64,000 nt of DNA from Sphaerisporangium krabiense (GCF_014200435.1 NZ_JACHBR010000001.1:2914001-2978000); one strand, 5' to 3'; positions 1-8,395 are shown, counted from the stretch's first letter. Notes: a model not told the origin generated them from the sequence alone. Numbers and translations are program-made.

Positions 1-1002
1 GTCGTCGCCGGGGCCGTCAGCCTGTACATGTCGGCCGGCATCCGGGAGTTCCCCGTCCGGTACGCCCCCACCTGGTCGCCGCGCTGGCTCGTCACCGGCG
101 TGTCGGGGGCGGCGGGCCACATCGCACGGGCCATGAAGACCCTCGGCGACGAAGTGCGCCTGTGCGGCGTGGTCGGCCGCGACCTGGCCGGCGGCGCGAT
201 AGCGGCGGAACTGGCCCGGGAGGGCCTGCTCGGGCCGGGCATCGTCCCCGGGCCGGAGTCGTCCACCGGCCTGGTGCTGGTCGCGCCGGACGGACGGCGC
301 ATGGGGTTCCCGCACCTGGCGCCGGTGAACCCGGTCGTCTACCCGTGGGACGTCCTCGCGTCCCAGGCGGAGGGGGCCGACCTGCTGGTCCTGACGAACG
401 CCCGGTTCGTCCGCGAGCTGGTGCCTCGCGCCGGCCGGCTCGGCGTTCCCATCGCGGTGGACGTGCATCTGATCTCGGACGTCGCCGACGCCTACAACCG
501 GCCGTGGTTGGAGAACGCCGACGTGGTCTTCTGCAGCCACGAGTGCCTTCCGGTGCCGCCCGCGCGCTGGGTGGCGGAGGTGTTCGCACGCTATCCGCGC
601 TGCCGGATCGTCGGCGTGGGGCTCGGAGCCCGGGGAGCGCTCGCGGGCACCCGAGACGGCTCCCTGATCAGGGTCGAGGCCGTCGCCCCGCGCGGGGTCG
701 TCAACACCTCGGGCGCGGGCGACGCGCTCTTCTCCGGCTTCCTGCACGTGTGGCGCGCCACGGGCGACCCCGTGCGCGCGCTGCGGGCGGCGGTCGTCCA
801 CGCGGGATGGAAGATCGGACACCAGGCGCCGGCGGCGGCGTCGTTGACCTGCGGGGAGCTGTCGCGACTCGGTGAGGCGCACGCGCCGCCGACGACCGTC
901 GGCCGCTGGGACGGTCAGCTCTCGCCGAGCCGCACCAGCCGCTCCTTCACCGGCCCGACGTCCGCGCCGCGCGCGGAGAGCAGGCGCAATGCCTCCTCGT
1001 AG
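1..1002 (+). CDS. PfkB-family carbohydrate kinase (5' end outside window)
   Basis: Sugar or nucleoside kinase of the ribokinase/PfkB superfamily, phosphorylating a small hydroxylated substrate with ATP in the cytoplasm. The frame is open from base 1 and the first visible residues (VVAGAVSLY) look like the first beta strand of the fold, so the start lies upstream and the in-frame ATG at 28 is probably internal. The family's C-terminal signature NTSGAGDALFSGF is present; its Asp (about residue 241 of the visible part) is the catalytic base. Substrate cannot be told. The last 30 codons run antisense into the end of the convergent NB-ARC gene and are low-complexity, so the natural C-terminus may simply be a read-on to the first stop. 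Confidence 0.8.
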   Translation, partial: VVAGAVSLYMSAGIREFPVRYAPTWSPRWLVTGVSGAAGHIARAMKTLGDEVRLCGVVGRDLAGGAIAAELAREGLLGPGIVPGPESSTGLVLVAPDGRRMGFPHLAPVNPVVYPWDVLASQAEGADLLVLTNARFVRELVPRAGRLGVPIAVDVHLISDVADAYNRPWLENADVVFCSHECLPVPPARWVAEVFARYPRCRIVGVGLGARGALAGTRDGSLIRVEAVAPRGVVNTSGAGDALFSGFLHVWRATGDPVRALRAAVVHAGWKIGHQAPAAASLTCGELSRLGEAHAPPTTVGRWDGQLSPSRTSRSFTGPTSAPRAESRRNASS

Positions 1003-3047
1003 TGGGCCCGCGCGTCTTCGAGGCGCCGCTCACGGGCGGCCAGGTCTCCGAGCGCCTCCAGCGCCAGGGCCTCGCCCGCGTCCGAGCCGATGCGCCGCAT
1101 CTCGCTCAGACCCTCCTCCAGCAGGCCGGCCGCCTCCGGCTCGCCCGCGCGGGCCCTGCCCAGCAGGATGAGCACCCTTGCCTGGTTGTAGGGGTCGGGT
1201 TCGGGCGCGAGGAGCCGCCGCGCCTCCGTCAGGCGCGCGACGGCCTCCCGCGTCCGGCCCTGGCGGGTCAGCGCGTCCCCGAGGTCTGCGAGGGTGCGCG
1301 CGGCCCGCCGCTGCTCACCCGTCCGGCGGTAGCCGTCGAGGGCCTCCTCGAAGAGGGCGACGGCCTCGGCGACCCGGCCACGGTCCAGTTCGACCAGGCC
1401 GAGCCTGCGGTGGCCGCCGGCGATCCGCTGGGCGTCCCCCTCACGGCGCCAGATGTCCACGGCACCGCGAAAGTGGACCGCCGCCTCGTCGAGCCGGCCC
1501 AGAGCCCGCAGGGCCAGGCCGGTCCGGTTCAGCATCTTCGCCTCCGCGCGAGGGTTCGCGCCGTCGCGGGCCGCGGCCAGCCCCATCTGGTCGATCTCCA
1601 GCCGTTCCGCGTGGAGGCCCCGGTAGAGGAACAGCGGCCACAGGGCCTCGACGAGCTGCCACGCGGTGGGGAACAGGCCCCTCTCGTTCGCGGTCCGCAC
1701 GGCGGTCCTGAGGTTGGGGAGCTCCCGCTCCAGCCAGTCGAGCGCGGCCGCGGAGCCGTCGAACGCGACGGGCTCGGCGGGGACGTGGACGATCGCGTCG
1801 TAGGCGACGCGGCGGTAGGGCATCACCGTCCGGCTCGCCGCCGCCGCGGTGTCCAGGTACCAGTCCAGCACCCGTCGCACCGCCTCGGCGCGGTCGGCTT
1901 CCGTGTCGTGCTCCTCGGCCATCTCACGGGCGTGCAGCCGGGTCAGCTCGTGCAGGCGGACGGCGCCGCCCGGCGCGTCGTCGAGCAGGTTGGCGTCGAG
2001 CAGCACGTCGAGCAGTCGCCGGACCTCGGCCCTCGGCAGGTTCGCCATCGCCGCGGCGGCCCGCGCGTCGATGGGCGTGCCGGGGAAGAGCCCGAGCAGC
2101 CGGTAGACCCGGGCGGCCTCGGACGGGGCAAGCCCCTCGTACGACAGCATCAGGGCCGCGCGGATCGTCATGTCGTCCTCCACCGACAGCGCGCTGAGGC
2201 GCTGCCGCTCGTTGGTGAGAGCCTCCACCATGTCCGTCAGCGGCCGGTTCGGCCGGGTGGCCAGCCGGGCGGCGGCGACGCACAGGGCGAGCGGCAGCCC
2301 GGCGCACAGCTTCACGAGCTCGCGCGCGGCGCCCGGCTGGGCGCGCACGCGATCGTCGCCCACGGTCTTCTCCAGCAGTTCCAGCGCGGCGTCGGCGCCG
2401 AGCCGGTCGAGCCGCACGGCCTGGGCTCCGCGCGCGAGGAGGCCGCCGAGCCGTAACCGGCTCGTCACCACCGCGACGCTGCCGGCCGAGGCCGGGAGCA
2501 ACGGGCTCACCTGCGCGGCGGAGACGGCGTCGTCCAGGACCACGAGCAGCCGGCGCTCGCTCACCAGGGACTGGTAGAGCGCGGAGCGTTCCGCGAGCCC
2601 GCCCGGGATCCGCTCCGGCGCGATCCCGAAGGCGCGGATGAAGCGGCCGAGGACCTCGGCCGGGTGTACGGGATCGTCGGCTGCGTGCCCTTGCAGGTCG
2701 GCGAAGAGCCGGCCGTCGGGGAACGCGGCCCGTTCGCGGTGCGCCCAGTGCAGGGCCACCGCGGACTTGCCGACTCCGGCGGGCCCGCTCACCACCGCCA
2801 CGGCGGGGACGCCGTTCTCCTCCAGCCGGGTACGGATGGCGTCCAGCCGGGACAGCGCGGTGGTCCTGCCGACCAGGACGCCGGTGGCGGGGAGCTGGTT
2901 CGGCTTGGGCAGAGGGGTGGTGGCGTGGTGCAGGTGGATGTCGCCGTGGACGTCACGTGCCTGGACGGCCGGGCCGTGCACCGTGCCGCTCAGCTCGTTG
3001 ACCTGTGCCGCGATCTTCCGGTCCTCCCCGCGGGACTCGGCGTTCAT
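915..3047 (-). CDS. NB-ARC (STAND) ATPase with C-terminal TPR repeats
   Basis: A 710-residue signal-transduction ATPase of the AfsR/NB-ARC class, without the SARP DNA-binding domain of AfsR. Walker A GPAGVGKS is at 88-95, Walker B LLVVLDD at 167-173 and the GLPLAL motif near 250; the C-terminal third (about 480-700) is helical TPR-like repeats with GLALRALGRLDEA-type units. The N-terminus carries VQARDVHGDIHLH (28-40), a short motif that recurs, from memory, in front of many actinomycete NB-ARC proteins. No DNA-binding or membrane segment is visible, so it probably senses a ligand or partner by oligomerising. It is monocistronic, with a long upstream spacer. The ATG has no clear Shine-Dalgarno site. 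Confidence 0.85.
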   Translation of the reverse strand: MNAESRGEDRKIAAQVNELSGTVHGPAVQARDVHGDIHLHHATTPLPKPNQLPATGVLVGRTTALSRLDAIRTRLEENGVPAVAVVSGPAGVGKSAVALHWAHRERAAFPDGRLFADLQGHAADDPVHPAEVLGRFIRAFGIAPERIPGGLAERSALYQSLVSERRLLVVLDDAVSAAQVSPLLPASAGSVAVVTSRLRLGGLLARGAQAVRLDRLGADAALELLEKTVGDDRVRAQPGAARELVKLCAGLPLALCVAAARLATRPNRPLTDMVEALTNERQRLSALSVEDDMTIRAALMLSYEGLAPSEAARVYRLLGLFPGTPIDARAAAAMANLPRAEVRRLLDVLLDANLLDDAPGGAVRLHELTRLHAREMAEEHDTEADRAEAVRRVLDWYLDTAAAASRTVMPYRRVAYDAIVHVPAEPVAFDGSAAALDWLERELPNLRTAVRTANERGLFPTAWQLVEALWPLFLYRGLHAERLEIDQMGLAAARDGANPRAEAKMLNRTGLALRALGRLDEAAVHFRGAVDIWRREGDAQRIAGGHRRLGLVELDRGRVAEAVALFEEALDGYRRTGEQRRAARTLADLGDALTRQGRTREAVARLTEARRLLAPEPDPYNQARVLILLGRARAGEPEAAGLLEEGLSEMRRIGSDAGEALALEALGDLAARERRLEDARAHYEEALRLLSARGADVGPVKERLVRLGES

Positions 3048-3401
3048 TCATGGCCCAGAATCACGTCGAGAACACCCTTAGCCACATTCGTTCGATCGTC
3101 GTCGATGGAATCGTGGATTCGCGCGTGAATGATCGTACATGTTTCCACCATGCTTGCCCGGAGCCGAACTCCCGTCAAGCGTGGAACCGATGCCGTTTCC
3201 GGCCATAATGCGAGGAGATAGGAATGCGTTGTGGTGGAAGACGCCGTATGAGGGACATCCGCATTGATGTCCGGAGGACGTGCCGGAAATAGCTGTGAAC
3301 AGTGTTACATATGGTGTTCGGTGCTGTGGCGGGCGTCACTTTTCAGGGGGAAGGCGAACGCCAAGGGGCGCCCTCGGATGGTGAGGGCGCCCCGGGGTGG
3401 G
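3048..3401. other. Intergenic spacer with NB-ARC promoter side and operon terminator
   Basis: 354 bases without a convincing gene. The left part, noticeably lower in G+C than the flanks, must hold the promoter of the minus-strand NB-ARC gene; I could not pick reliable -35/-10 boxes. The right end holds the hairpin terminator of the GMC operon. Confidence 0.6.
3365..3393 (-). terminator. Hairpin terminator of the GMC/NTF2/VOC operon
   Basis: Perfect 11-bp stem (GGGGCGCCCTC against GAGGGCGCCCC) with a 7-base loop, 8 bases past the stop of the last operon gene. No U-tract follows, as is usual for actinomycete terminators. Confidence 0.7.
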
Positions 3402-3839
3402 TCAGGCGTAGTTGGCCAGTTCTTCGGGGGTTTGGTCGACGTAGCCCTGGCTGATCTCGATGATGACGCCGTCGGGGTCGCGGACCCATACGGTCTTCCA
3501 GCCGGGGATGTACTCGTCGAACCTCAGGGGGCCGAGGGTGATGTGGGCGTCGTCGCCGGCCTCGTTGAGGAAGGCGTCCACGTCGTCCACCTGGAAGGCG
3601 AGGTGGCGGGCGACGCCGGGGGCGGCGGGGCCGTCATCGGTGGGCTCGGGGGCGGGGGCGGCGGTGGTGGGGAACAGTTCGAGCAGGGCCTCGCCTCGCC
3701 GCAGGAAGATGACCCGCGTGCCGTCCGCCTCCGCGACCCTCGCTCTCCTGAAGCCGAAATAGCGGGTGTAGAACTCCTCGGTGGCCTTCTGGTCGCGGCA
3801 GTTCAGGCCGACGTGCGACCAGCGCGGGCTGTCGGGCAT
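3402..3839 (-). CDS. VOC-family (glyoxalase/bleomycin-resistance fold) protein
   Basis: 145-residue single vicinal-oxygen-chelate protein. The paired beta-alpha-beta modules begin at SHVGLNCRD and ARHLAFQVDD, and the glyoxalase-type metal ligands are recognisable: His near residue 9, Glu in the first half (LLELF), His in ARHLAF and Glu in VIIEIS. It could be a metal-dependent isomerase, lyase or dioxygenase. It is the last gene of the operon, 10 bases after the preceding stop, with a GAGG site 8 bases before ATG, so it most likely acts on the same substrate series as the two GMC oxidoreductases upstream. The actual reaction is unknown. Confidence 0.8.
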   Translation of the reverse strand: MPDSPRWSHVGLNCRDQKATEEFYTRYFGFRRARVAEADGTRVIFLRRGEALLELFPTTAAPAPEPTDDGPAAPGVARHLAFQVDDVDAFLNEAGDDAHITLGPLRFDEYIPGWKTVWVRDPDGVIIEISQGYVDQTPEELANYA

Positions 3840-3849
3840 CCGTACCGCC

Positions 3850-4221
3850 TCACTTACCGAGGATGGGCGCGAACGGCACGCTGTCGTGGAAGTTGGACAT
3901 GTACGAGATGAGCCCGTCGGTGACGACGAAGTAGTTGCACACTCCGGCCTCGATCGACTCGCCGCCGACCGTGACGGCGGAGATGCGCGAGACCACGGCC
4001 GCCTGCTCGCCCTCCACGACGACGTGGGCGGGGACGTTCGCGAACCGCGCGTAGGTCTCCGGGAATCCCTTCATCATGCCGCGCAGGGTCTCCCGGCCTT
4101 CGACGTGCCCGGAGAGCTGCTCGTCCATCACCTGGTTCTCGGCGAACAGGTCGCACCAGGCGTCCCACTCGCCGGCGTTGGCGAGCTCGTAGTAGCGCGT
4201 GATCACTTCTCTGGTGTCCAC
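3850..4221 (-). CDS. SnoaL/NTF2-like protein
   Basis: 123-residue cone-fold protein of the nuclear-transport-factor-2/SnoaL superfamily, which includes polyketide cyclases, isomerases, hydrolases and binding proteins. It starts with the typical helix (DTREVITRYYELANAGEWD) and contains the FAENQVMDEQLSGHVEGRE pocket-forming region. The GTG start is preceded by GAAGGGGA at good spacing; longer in-frame starts would run into the upstream gene. The gap to the upstream NTF2-like gene is 14 bases. Two neighbouring but divergent NTF2-like genes in one operon suggest successive cyclisation or isomerisation steps, or a heteromeric pair. The reaction is not assignable. Confidence 0.8.
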   Translation of the reverse strand: MDTREVITRYYELANAGEWDAWCDLFAENQVMDEQLSGHVEGRETLRGMMKGFPETYARFANVPAHVVVEGEQAAVVSRISAVTVGGESIEAGVCNYFVVTDGLISYMSNFHDSVPFAPILGK

Positions 4222-4235
4222 GTGTGGTTTCCCCT

Positions 4236-4664
4236 TCAGGAGACGGGGGCGCTGTCCTGCACCCAGGTGGGAAGCGGGACGTCGATCTGCCGGAACAGGG
4301 TGACGAGGTCGTCGACGGCCCAGCGCTCGGCGAAGCGGCCGTCCTCCACGCGCCAGAGCTCGTGGGTGTACCACTCCAGAGCGTTGCCGGTGGGGGCGAC
4401 GCCGAGGAAGGGGCCGACGTGCCGGCCGGTGAGGCGGATCCGGGTGAAGACCCGGTCCCCGGCGCTCACGACCTCCTCCGGGTGGGCGACCATCTGCAGG
4501 GCCTCGATGACCGCGCCGAGGTTCCCCTGGTAGATCGACAGTCCCGCGACGTCGACGAGCCCGGGGTGGTGGTCGACGAAGTCCTCGGTCATCACCTCGC
4601 CGAGCCCGTCCAGCTCGCGTGCGTTGAAGAGCTGCGCGAAGCGCTGGTAGAGCTGCTCGCTCAT
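4236..4664 (-). CDS. SnoaL-like polyketide-cyclase-type protein
   Basis: 142-residue NTF2-fold protein close to the SnoaL/ester-cyclase group: an N-terminal helix (QLYQRFAQLFNARELDGL), MTEDFVDHHPG as the first pocket segment, then FTRIRLTGRHVGPFLGVAPTG and ALEWYTHELWRVEDGRFAERW, all typical. Its ATG overlaps the stop of the upstream GMC gene in an ATGA junction, implying translational coupling and stoichiometric expression. In known SnoaL members an Asp/His pair does the aldol chemistry; the DHH near residue 32 could supply it here. Product and substrate are unknown. Confidence 0.82.
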   Translation of the reverse strand: MSEQLYQRFAQLFNARELDGLGEVMTEDFVDHHPGLVDVAGLSIYQGNLGAVIEALQMVAHPEEVVSAGDRVFTRIRLTGRHVGPFLGVAPTGNALEWYTHELWRVEDGRFAERWAVDDLVTLFRQIDVPLPTWVQDSAPVS

Positions 4665-6220
4665 GGTGACTCCGTCCTGCCGAGCAGCAGGTCGGCGGCC
4701 TTCTCGCCGATCATGATGCACGGCGCGTTGGTGTTGCCCGCCACGATCTGCGGCATGATCGAGGCGTCGGCGACCCGCAGCCCCTCCACGCCGTGGACGC
4801 GCAGGCGGTCGTCCACGACGGACTCCCCGTCCTCGCCCATGCGGCAGGTCCCGGTGGGGTGCCAGAGCGTTCCGGCGTTCTCCCGCACGTACTCGGTCAG
4901 CTCGGCGCGCCCGGTGACCGTGGGCCCCGGTGCGATCTCCTCCTTGACCAGGCCCGAGATCGCGCTGGTCGCGGCGAGCGCCCGGGACAGCTCGATGGCC
5001 TCGAGGAAGCACTCGACGTCGGCCGGGTCGCTGAGGTAGTTCGGCTGCACGATCGGCAGCTCGGACGGGTCCGCGGACCGCAGCGTCACCGACCCCGTGC
5101 TGCGCGGCTGGATGATGATCGGCGCGAACGTGAAGCCCGGCCCCTCGCGGTCGTAGGCGGGGGAGACGAACTTGATGCTGCCGAACGCCATCTGCAGGTC
5201 CGGCGGCCGGTCGGCCGGCGTCGCGCTGGTGCGGGTGAAGAACCCGGTCTCGGCGATCAGCGTCGGGACGAACGGGTGTTCTTCCCTGGCCAGGTAGCAG
5301 ACCCCGACGACCATGTGGTCCTGGAGGTTCCGCCCGACCCCGGGCAGGTCGGCCACGACGTCGATCCCGTGCCCGCGCAGCTCGTCGGCCGGGCCGATGC
5401 CCGACAGCATCAGCAGGTGCGGGGAGTTGAACGCCCCGCCGCAGACGATCACCTCGGTGCTCGCGTACGCCTGGTGGGCGGCGCCGTCCGCCACGTACTC
5501 CACGCCGACGGCCCGCTCGTTCCTGATCAGGATCCGGCTCGCCAGCGCCTCGCTCGCGATGGTCAGCCCGGGGTTCTCCAGCAGGGGGTGCAGGTAGCCG
5601 GTGGCGGTGCTCGACCTGTGGTGGTCGCGGGTCTTGCTGGTCTGGTAGTAGAAGACCGTCTCTTCCTGCTCGCCCGCGTTGTAGTCGAACCTCGGCCCCT
5701 GGTCCTTGAGCCCGACCTCGCCGCCCGCGGCGAAGAGCCTGGTCGAGACGGGGCTCGGGTCGGCGTGGTAGAGGACGCCGATCGGCCCGCCCGTGCCCCG
5801 GTACTCCGACTCCCCGCCCTCGAAGTCCTCCAGCCTCTTGAAGTACGGGAGCACGTCGCGGTAGCCCCAGCCGTGGTTGCCCAGCGCGGCCCAGTTGTCG
5901 TAGTCCATGCGGTGGCCCCGCACGTACAGCATGGCGTTGACCGAGCTGGAGCCGCCCCACACCTTGCCGCGCGCGATGGGCACCGTGCGGCCGTGCAGCG
6001 CCGGCTGGGGAGCGGTGACGTACCCCCAGTCGATCTCGCTCGGGCTCCACAGGGAGACCGTGGAGGGCACCTTCTCGTCGTGGATCTCGCGCCGGCTGTC
6101 GCGAGGGCCCGCCTCGATCAGCAGGACCGTCGCGTCGCTTCCGGTGACCAGCCGGTTGGCGAGGGCGGCGCCCGCGGATCCGGCGCCCACGACGATGAAG
6201 TCGTAGGAACCGGCGCTCAT
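4661..6220 (-). CDS. GMC-family FAD oxidoreductase (His-Asn type)
   Basis: 519-residue glucose-methanol-choline oxidoreductase, oxidising an alcohol to an aldehyde or ketone with FAD. The FAD-binding VVGAGSAGAALANRL is at the N-terminus, GMC signature 1 near GGSSSVNAMLYVRG, signature 2 at GAFNSPHLLMLSGIG, and the C-terminal active site has the catalytic His in LWHPTGTCRMG with Asn in AGNTNAP. That His-Asn pair is as in choline and cholesterol oxidases. There is no signal peptide, so it is cytoplasmic. It is coupled by ATGA overlaps to the upstream GMC paralogue and to the downstream SnoaL-like gene. Whether it is an oxidase or dehydrogenase, and the substrate, cannot be read. Confidence 0.92.
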   Translation of the reverse strand: MSAGSYDFIVVGAGSAGAALANRLVTGSDATVLLIEAGPRDSRREIHDEKVPSTVSLWSPSEIDWGYVTAPQPALHGRTVPIARGKVWGGSSSVNAMLYVRGHRMDYDNWAALGNHGWGYRDVLPYFKRLEDFEGGESEYRGTGGPIGVLYHADPSPVSTRLFAAGGEVGLKDQGPRFDYNAGEQEETVFYYQTSKTRDHHRSSTATGYLHPLLENPGLTIASEALASRILIRNERAVGVEYVADGAAHQAYASTEVIVCGGAFNSPHLLMLSGIGPADELRGHGIDVVADLPGVGRNLQDHMVVGVCYLAREEHPFVPTLIAETGFFTRTSATPADRPPDLQMAFGSIKFVSPAYDREGPGFTFAPIIIQPRSTGSVTLRSADPSELPIVQPNYLSDPADVECFLEAIELSRALAATSAISGLVKEEIAPGPTVTGRAELTEYVRENAGTLWHPTGTCRMGEDGESVVDDRLRVHGVEGLRVADASIMPQIVAGNTNAPCIMIGEKAADLLLGRTESP

Positions 6221-7737
6221 GAGGCGGCGTCCTGCTTGATGAAGTCGGCGGCACGCTCGGCGACCATGACCACGGCGGTGTGGCAGTTGCCGGTGGTGAC
6301 CTCGGGCATCACCGAGGCGTCGGCGATGCGGAGCCCCTCGACGCCGTGGACGCGCAGGCGCGGGTCCACCACGGCCAGCTCGTCGACGCCCATCTTGCAC
6401 GCGCCGACGTAGTGGTAGTACGAGCCGAGGTTCTGCTTGACGAACTCGGTGACGTCCTCCCGGCTGGAGACGCCGTCGCCCGGGGTGACCTCCTTGACGC
6501 CCCAGTCGGCGAACGCGCGGGTGCGGAACAGGTCGCGGGCCATCTCGAACGCGTCGACCATGCGCTCGCGGTCGGAGGGGTGCGACAGGTAGCGGGGGTC
6601 GGCGAGTGGCGCCTCCAGCGGGTCGGCGCTGGCCAGGCGCAGCGTGCCGCGGGCCAGCGGGCGGACGAGGCCGGGCAGCATGGTGACGAGCTGGGGGTGC
6701 GGCTCGGGCTGGAACTGCGCCCTGTGGATGAAGCCGATCTGCACGTCGGGGACCGCCCAGCCGCCCGTGTTGGCGAACAGGCACACCTCGGACATGTTCA
6801 TCGTGGGCTCGGGCGCCGCCCGGTCGGTCATGTTGACCGGCGCCACGATGAGGACGTGGTCGTGGTAGTTCTCGCCGACGCCGGGGAGGTTCAGGCGGAC
6901 GTCGATGCCGAACCGCCTGAGGTGGCTCTCCTGCCCGATGCCGGAGAGCATCAGCAGCTTGGGCGTCTCCAGGCCGTTGGCGCAGAGGATGACCTCCGAG
7001 CCGGCGCGGGCCTGGCGGGTCTCGCCGGCGCGCACGTACTCGACGCCGGCGACCCGGTCGCCCTCGAAGATCAGCTTCGTGGCGCGGGAGTCGGCGCTGA
7101 GGGTCAGGTTGGGCCGTCCGAGCGCCGGCAGCAGGTACGCCTGCCGGACGCCGAACCGCTTGCCGTCCTTGATGTCCAGGTGGTGCCAGCCGGCGCCGGT
7201 GAGCTGGGCGTTGAAGTCGGGCGTGGAGGGGTGCCCGAGCTCGGCGCAGGCGTCCAGGAAGGTCTGCGACAGCGGGTTCGGCTGGTGCCTGCCGGCGTTG
7301 ATGACGTTGACGGGCCCGCCGTGCCCGGCCGTCGGGTTGGTGTCGTCCTCCTGGGACTCCAGCTTCTGGAAGTACGGCAGCACGTCCTGCCAGGACCATC
7401 CGGTGGCCCCGTGGTACGCCCAGTTGTCGTAGTCCAGCGCCTGACCCCGCAGGTGGATCATGTGGTAGAGGTTGCCGGACCCGCCGATGCCCTTGCCGGC
7501 GGCGAGGTAGACCTTGCGCCCGCCGAGGGCGGCCTGCTCGGCCGTCCAGTACACCCAGTCGATCGGGGTGAAGTGGTGCTCGGCCCACCGGTATGGAATG
7601 TCGACGGTGTCGGGGATCGTGTCCGCGCCGGCCTCCAGCAGGAGCACCGTCGCGTTCTCCAGCTCGCTGAGCCTGTTGGCGATCACCGAGCCGGACGCGC
7701 CCGCGCCCACCACGATGTAGTCGTAGGTCTCGCTCAC
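6217..7737 (-). CDS. GMC-family FAD oxidoreductase (His-His type)
   Basis: 506-residue paralogue of the downstream GMC enzyme: VVGAGASGSVIANRL at the N-terminus, GGSGNLYHMIHLRGQ and NGLETPKLLMLSGIG signatures, and the C-terminal HYVGACKMG. The second active-site residue is His (TGNCHTAVVM) instead of Asn, as in glucose oxidase and aryl-alcohol oxidase, so the two enzymes probably do not share a substrate. The GTG at 7737 was chosen because AGTGAGG lies 8 bases upstream; the GTG at 7743 would sit only 2 bases after it. It starts 10 bases after the upstream NTF2-like gene. No secretion signal is present. Confidence 0.9.
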   Translation of the reverse strand: MSETYDYIVVGAGASGSVIANRLSELENATVLLLEAGADTIPDTVDIPYRWAEHHFTPIDWVYWTAEQAALGGRKVYLAAGKGIGGSGNLYHMIHLRGQALDYDNWAYHGATGWSWQDVLPYFQKLESQEDDTNPTAGHGGPVNVINAGRHQPNPLSQTFLDACAELGHPSTPDFNAQLTGAGWHHLDIKDGKRFGVRQAYLLPALGRPNLTLSADSRATKLIFEGDRVAGVEYVRAGETRQARAGSEVILCANGLETPKLLMLSGIGQESHLRRFGIDVRLNLPGVGENYHDHVLIVAPVNMTDRAAPEPTMNMSEVCLFANTGGWAVPDVQIGFIHRAQFQPEPHPQLVTMLPGLVRPLARGTLRLASADPLEAPLADPRYLSHPSDRERMVDAFEMARDLFRTRAFADWGVKEVTPGDGVSSREDVTEFVKQNLGSYYHYVGACKMGVDELAVVDPRLRVHGVEGLRIADASVMPEVTTGNCHTAVVMVAERAADFIKQDAAS

Positions 7738-7747
7738 GTTCACTACC

Positions 7748-8170
7748 TCACTTCTCCGCCGGCGACAGCGGGTTGAGCGCGCCGACGTGGTACTTGACGA
7801 TGGCCAGGCCGTCCGGCGTCTTCGCCAGCTCCCACTCCTGGGTGACACGGAAGCTGCTGCGGCTTCCGTCGGAGGTCTGGGTGGCCGTCCACACGACCTG
7901 GACGTCGACGTGGACGGTGTCCCCGTCGTCGCGGGCGGCGAGCCGCTCGACGACGTGGTCCTGATCGGTGAAGGACTCGCCGACGACGGCGTACCAGTCC
8001 CGGAAGTCTTCGTGGTCGCGCAGCGTGCGCTCCGGGAAGGCCATTTCGAGGTCCCGGTCGACGACGAGGGGAAGCAGCCTCTCGACCGGCTCGTGGGCGC
8101 TCAGCCGGTCGAACCACTGCCGCGCGAACTCCGCGGTCTCCGCGTCCAGCGCGGACTGATTGGCTGGCAT
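7748..8170 (-). CDS. NTF2/SnoaL-like protein, first gene of the GMC operon
   Basis: 140-residue NTF2-fold protein opening the six-gene operon. The helix FARQWFDRLSAHEPVERLL, the strand segment VVWTATQTSDG and the C-terminal EWELAKTPDGLAIVKYHVGALN fit the SnoaL/DUF4440-like family. AAGGGAG stands 8 bases before the ATG. It is more distant from the two other NTF2-like proteins of the operon than they are from each other. It could be a cyclase, isomerase or a substrate carrier. The start faces the divergent exporter across 225 bases. Confidence 0.78.
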   Translation of the reverse strand: MPANQSALDAETAEFARQWFDRLSAHEPVERLLPLVVDRDLEMAFPERTLRDHEDFRDWYAVVGESFTDQDHVVERLAARDDGDTVHVDVQVVWTATQTSDGSRSSFRVTQEWELAKTPDGLAIVKYHVGALNPLSPAEK

Positions 8171-8289
8171 TGTGCCACTCCCTTGAATAGTAACGGATTT
8201 TAATTATTAAGTCGGAATTGTGCGTTAGGGTCGATCGGCCGAAAACCAGAACCGCACTCGGATAAATGCACGTAGTGCCGTGTCGGGAC

Positions 8290-8318
8290 TTGACACAGTG
8301 CCCTGTGTTTCCATGAAT
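8290..8318 (+). promoter_or_regulatory. Putative promoter with palindromic operator for the DHA1 exporter
   Basis: A perfect -35 hexamer TTGACA (8290-8295) is followed after 17 bases by ATGAAT, a weak -10. Overlapping the spacer is the inverted repeat ACACAG-TGCC-CTGTGT (8293-8308), placed where a repressor would block polymerase. The exporter ATG is about 80 bases downstream. The same spacer (8171-8395) must hold the oppositely directed operon promoter. Confidence 0.4.
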
Positions 8319-8395
8319 CCCGTTCTCCGCCGGATAGACGCCGCCATAGCCTCGCCTGGTAGGTGAATGCCCGTTAACGAGAGGGACCTCCGCCC

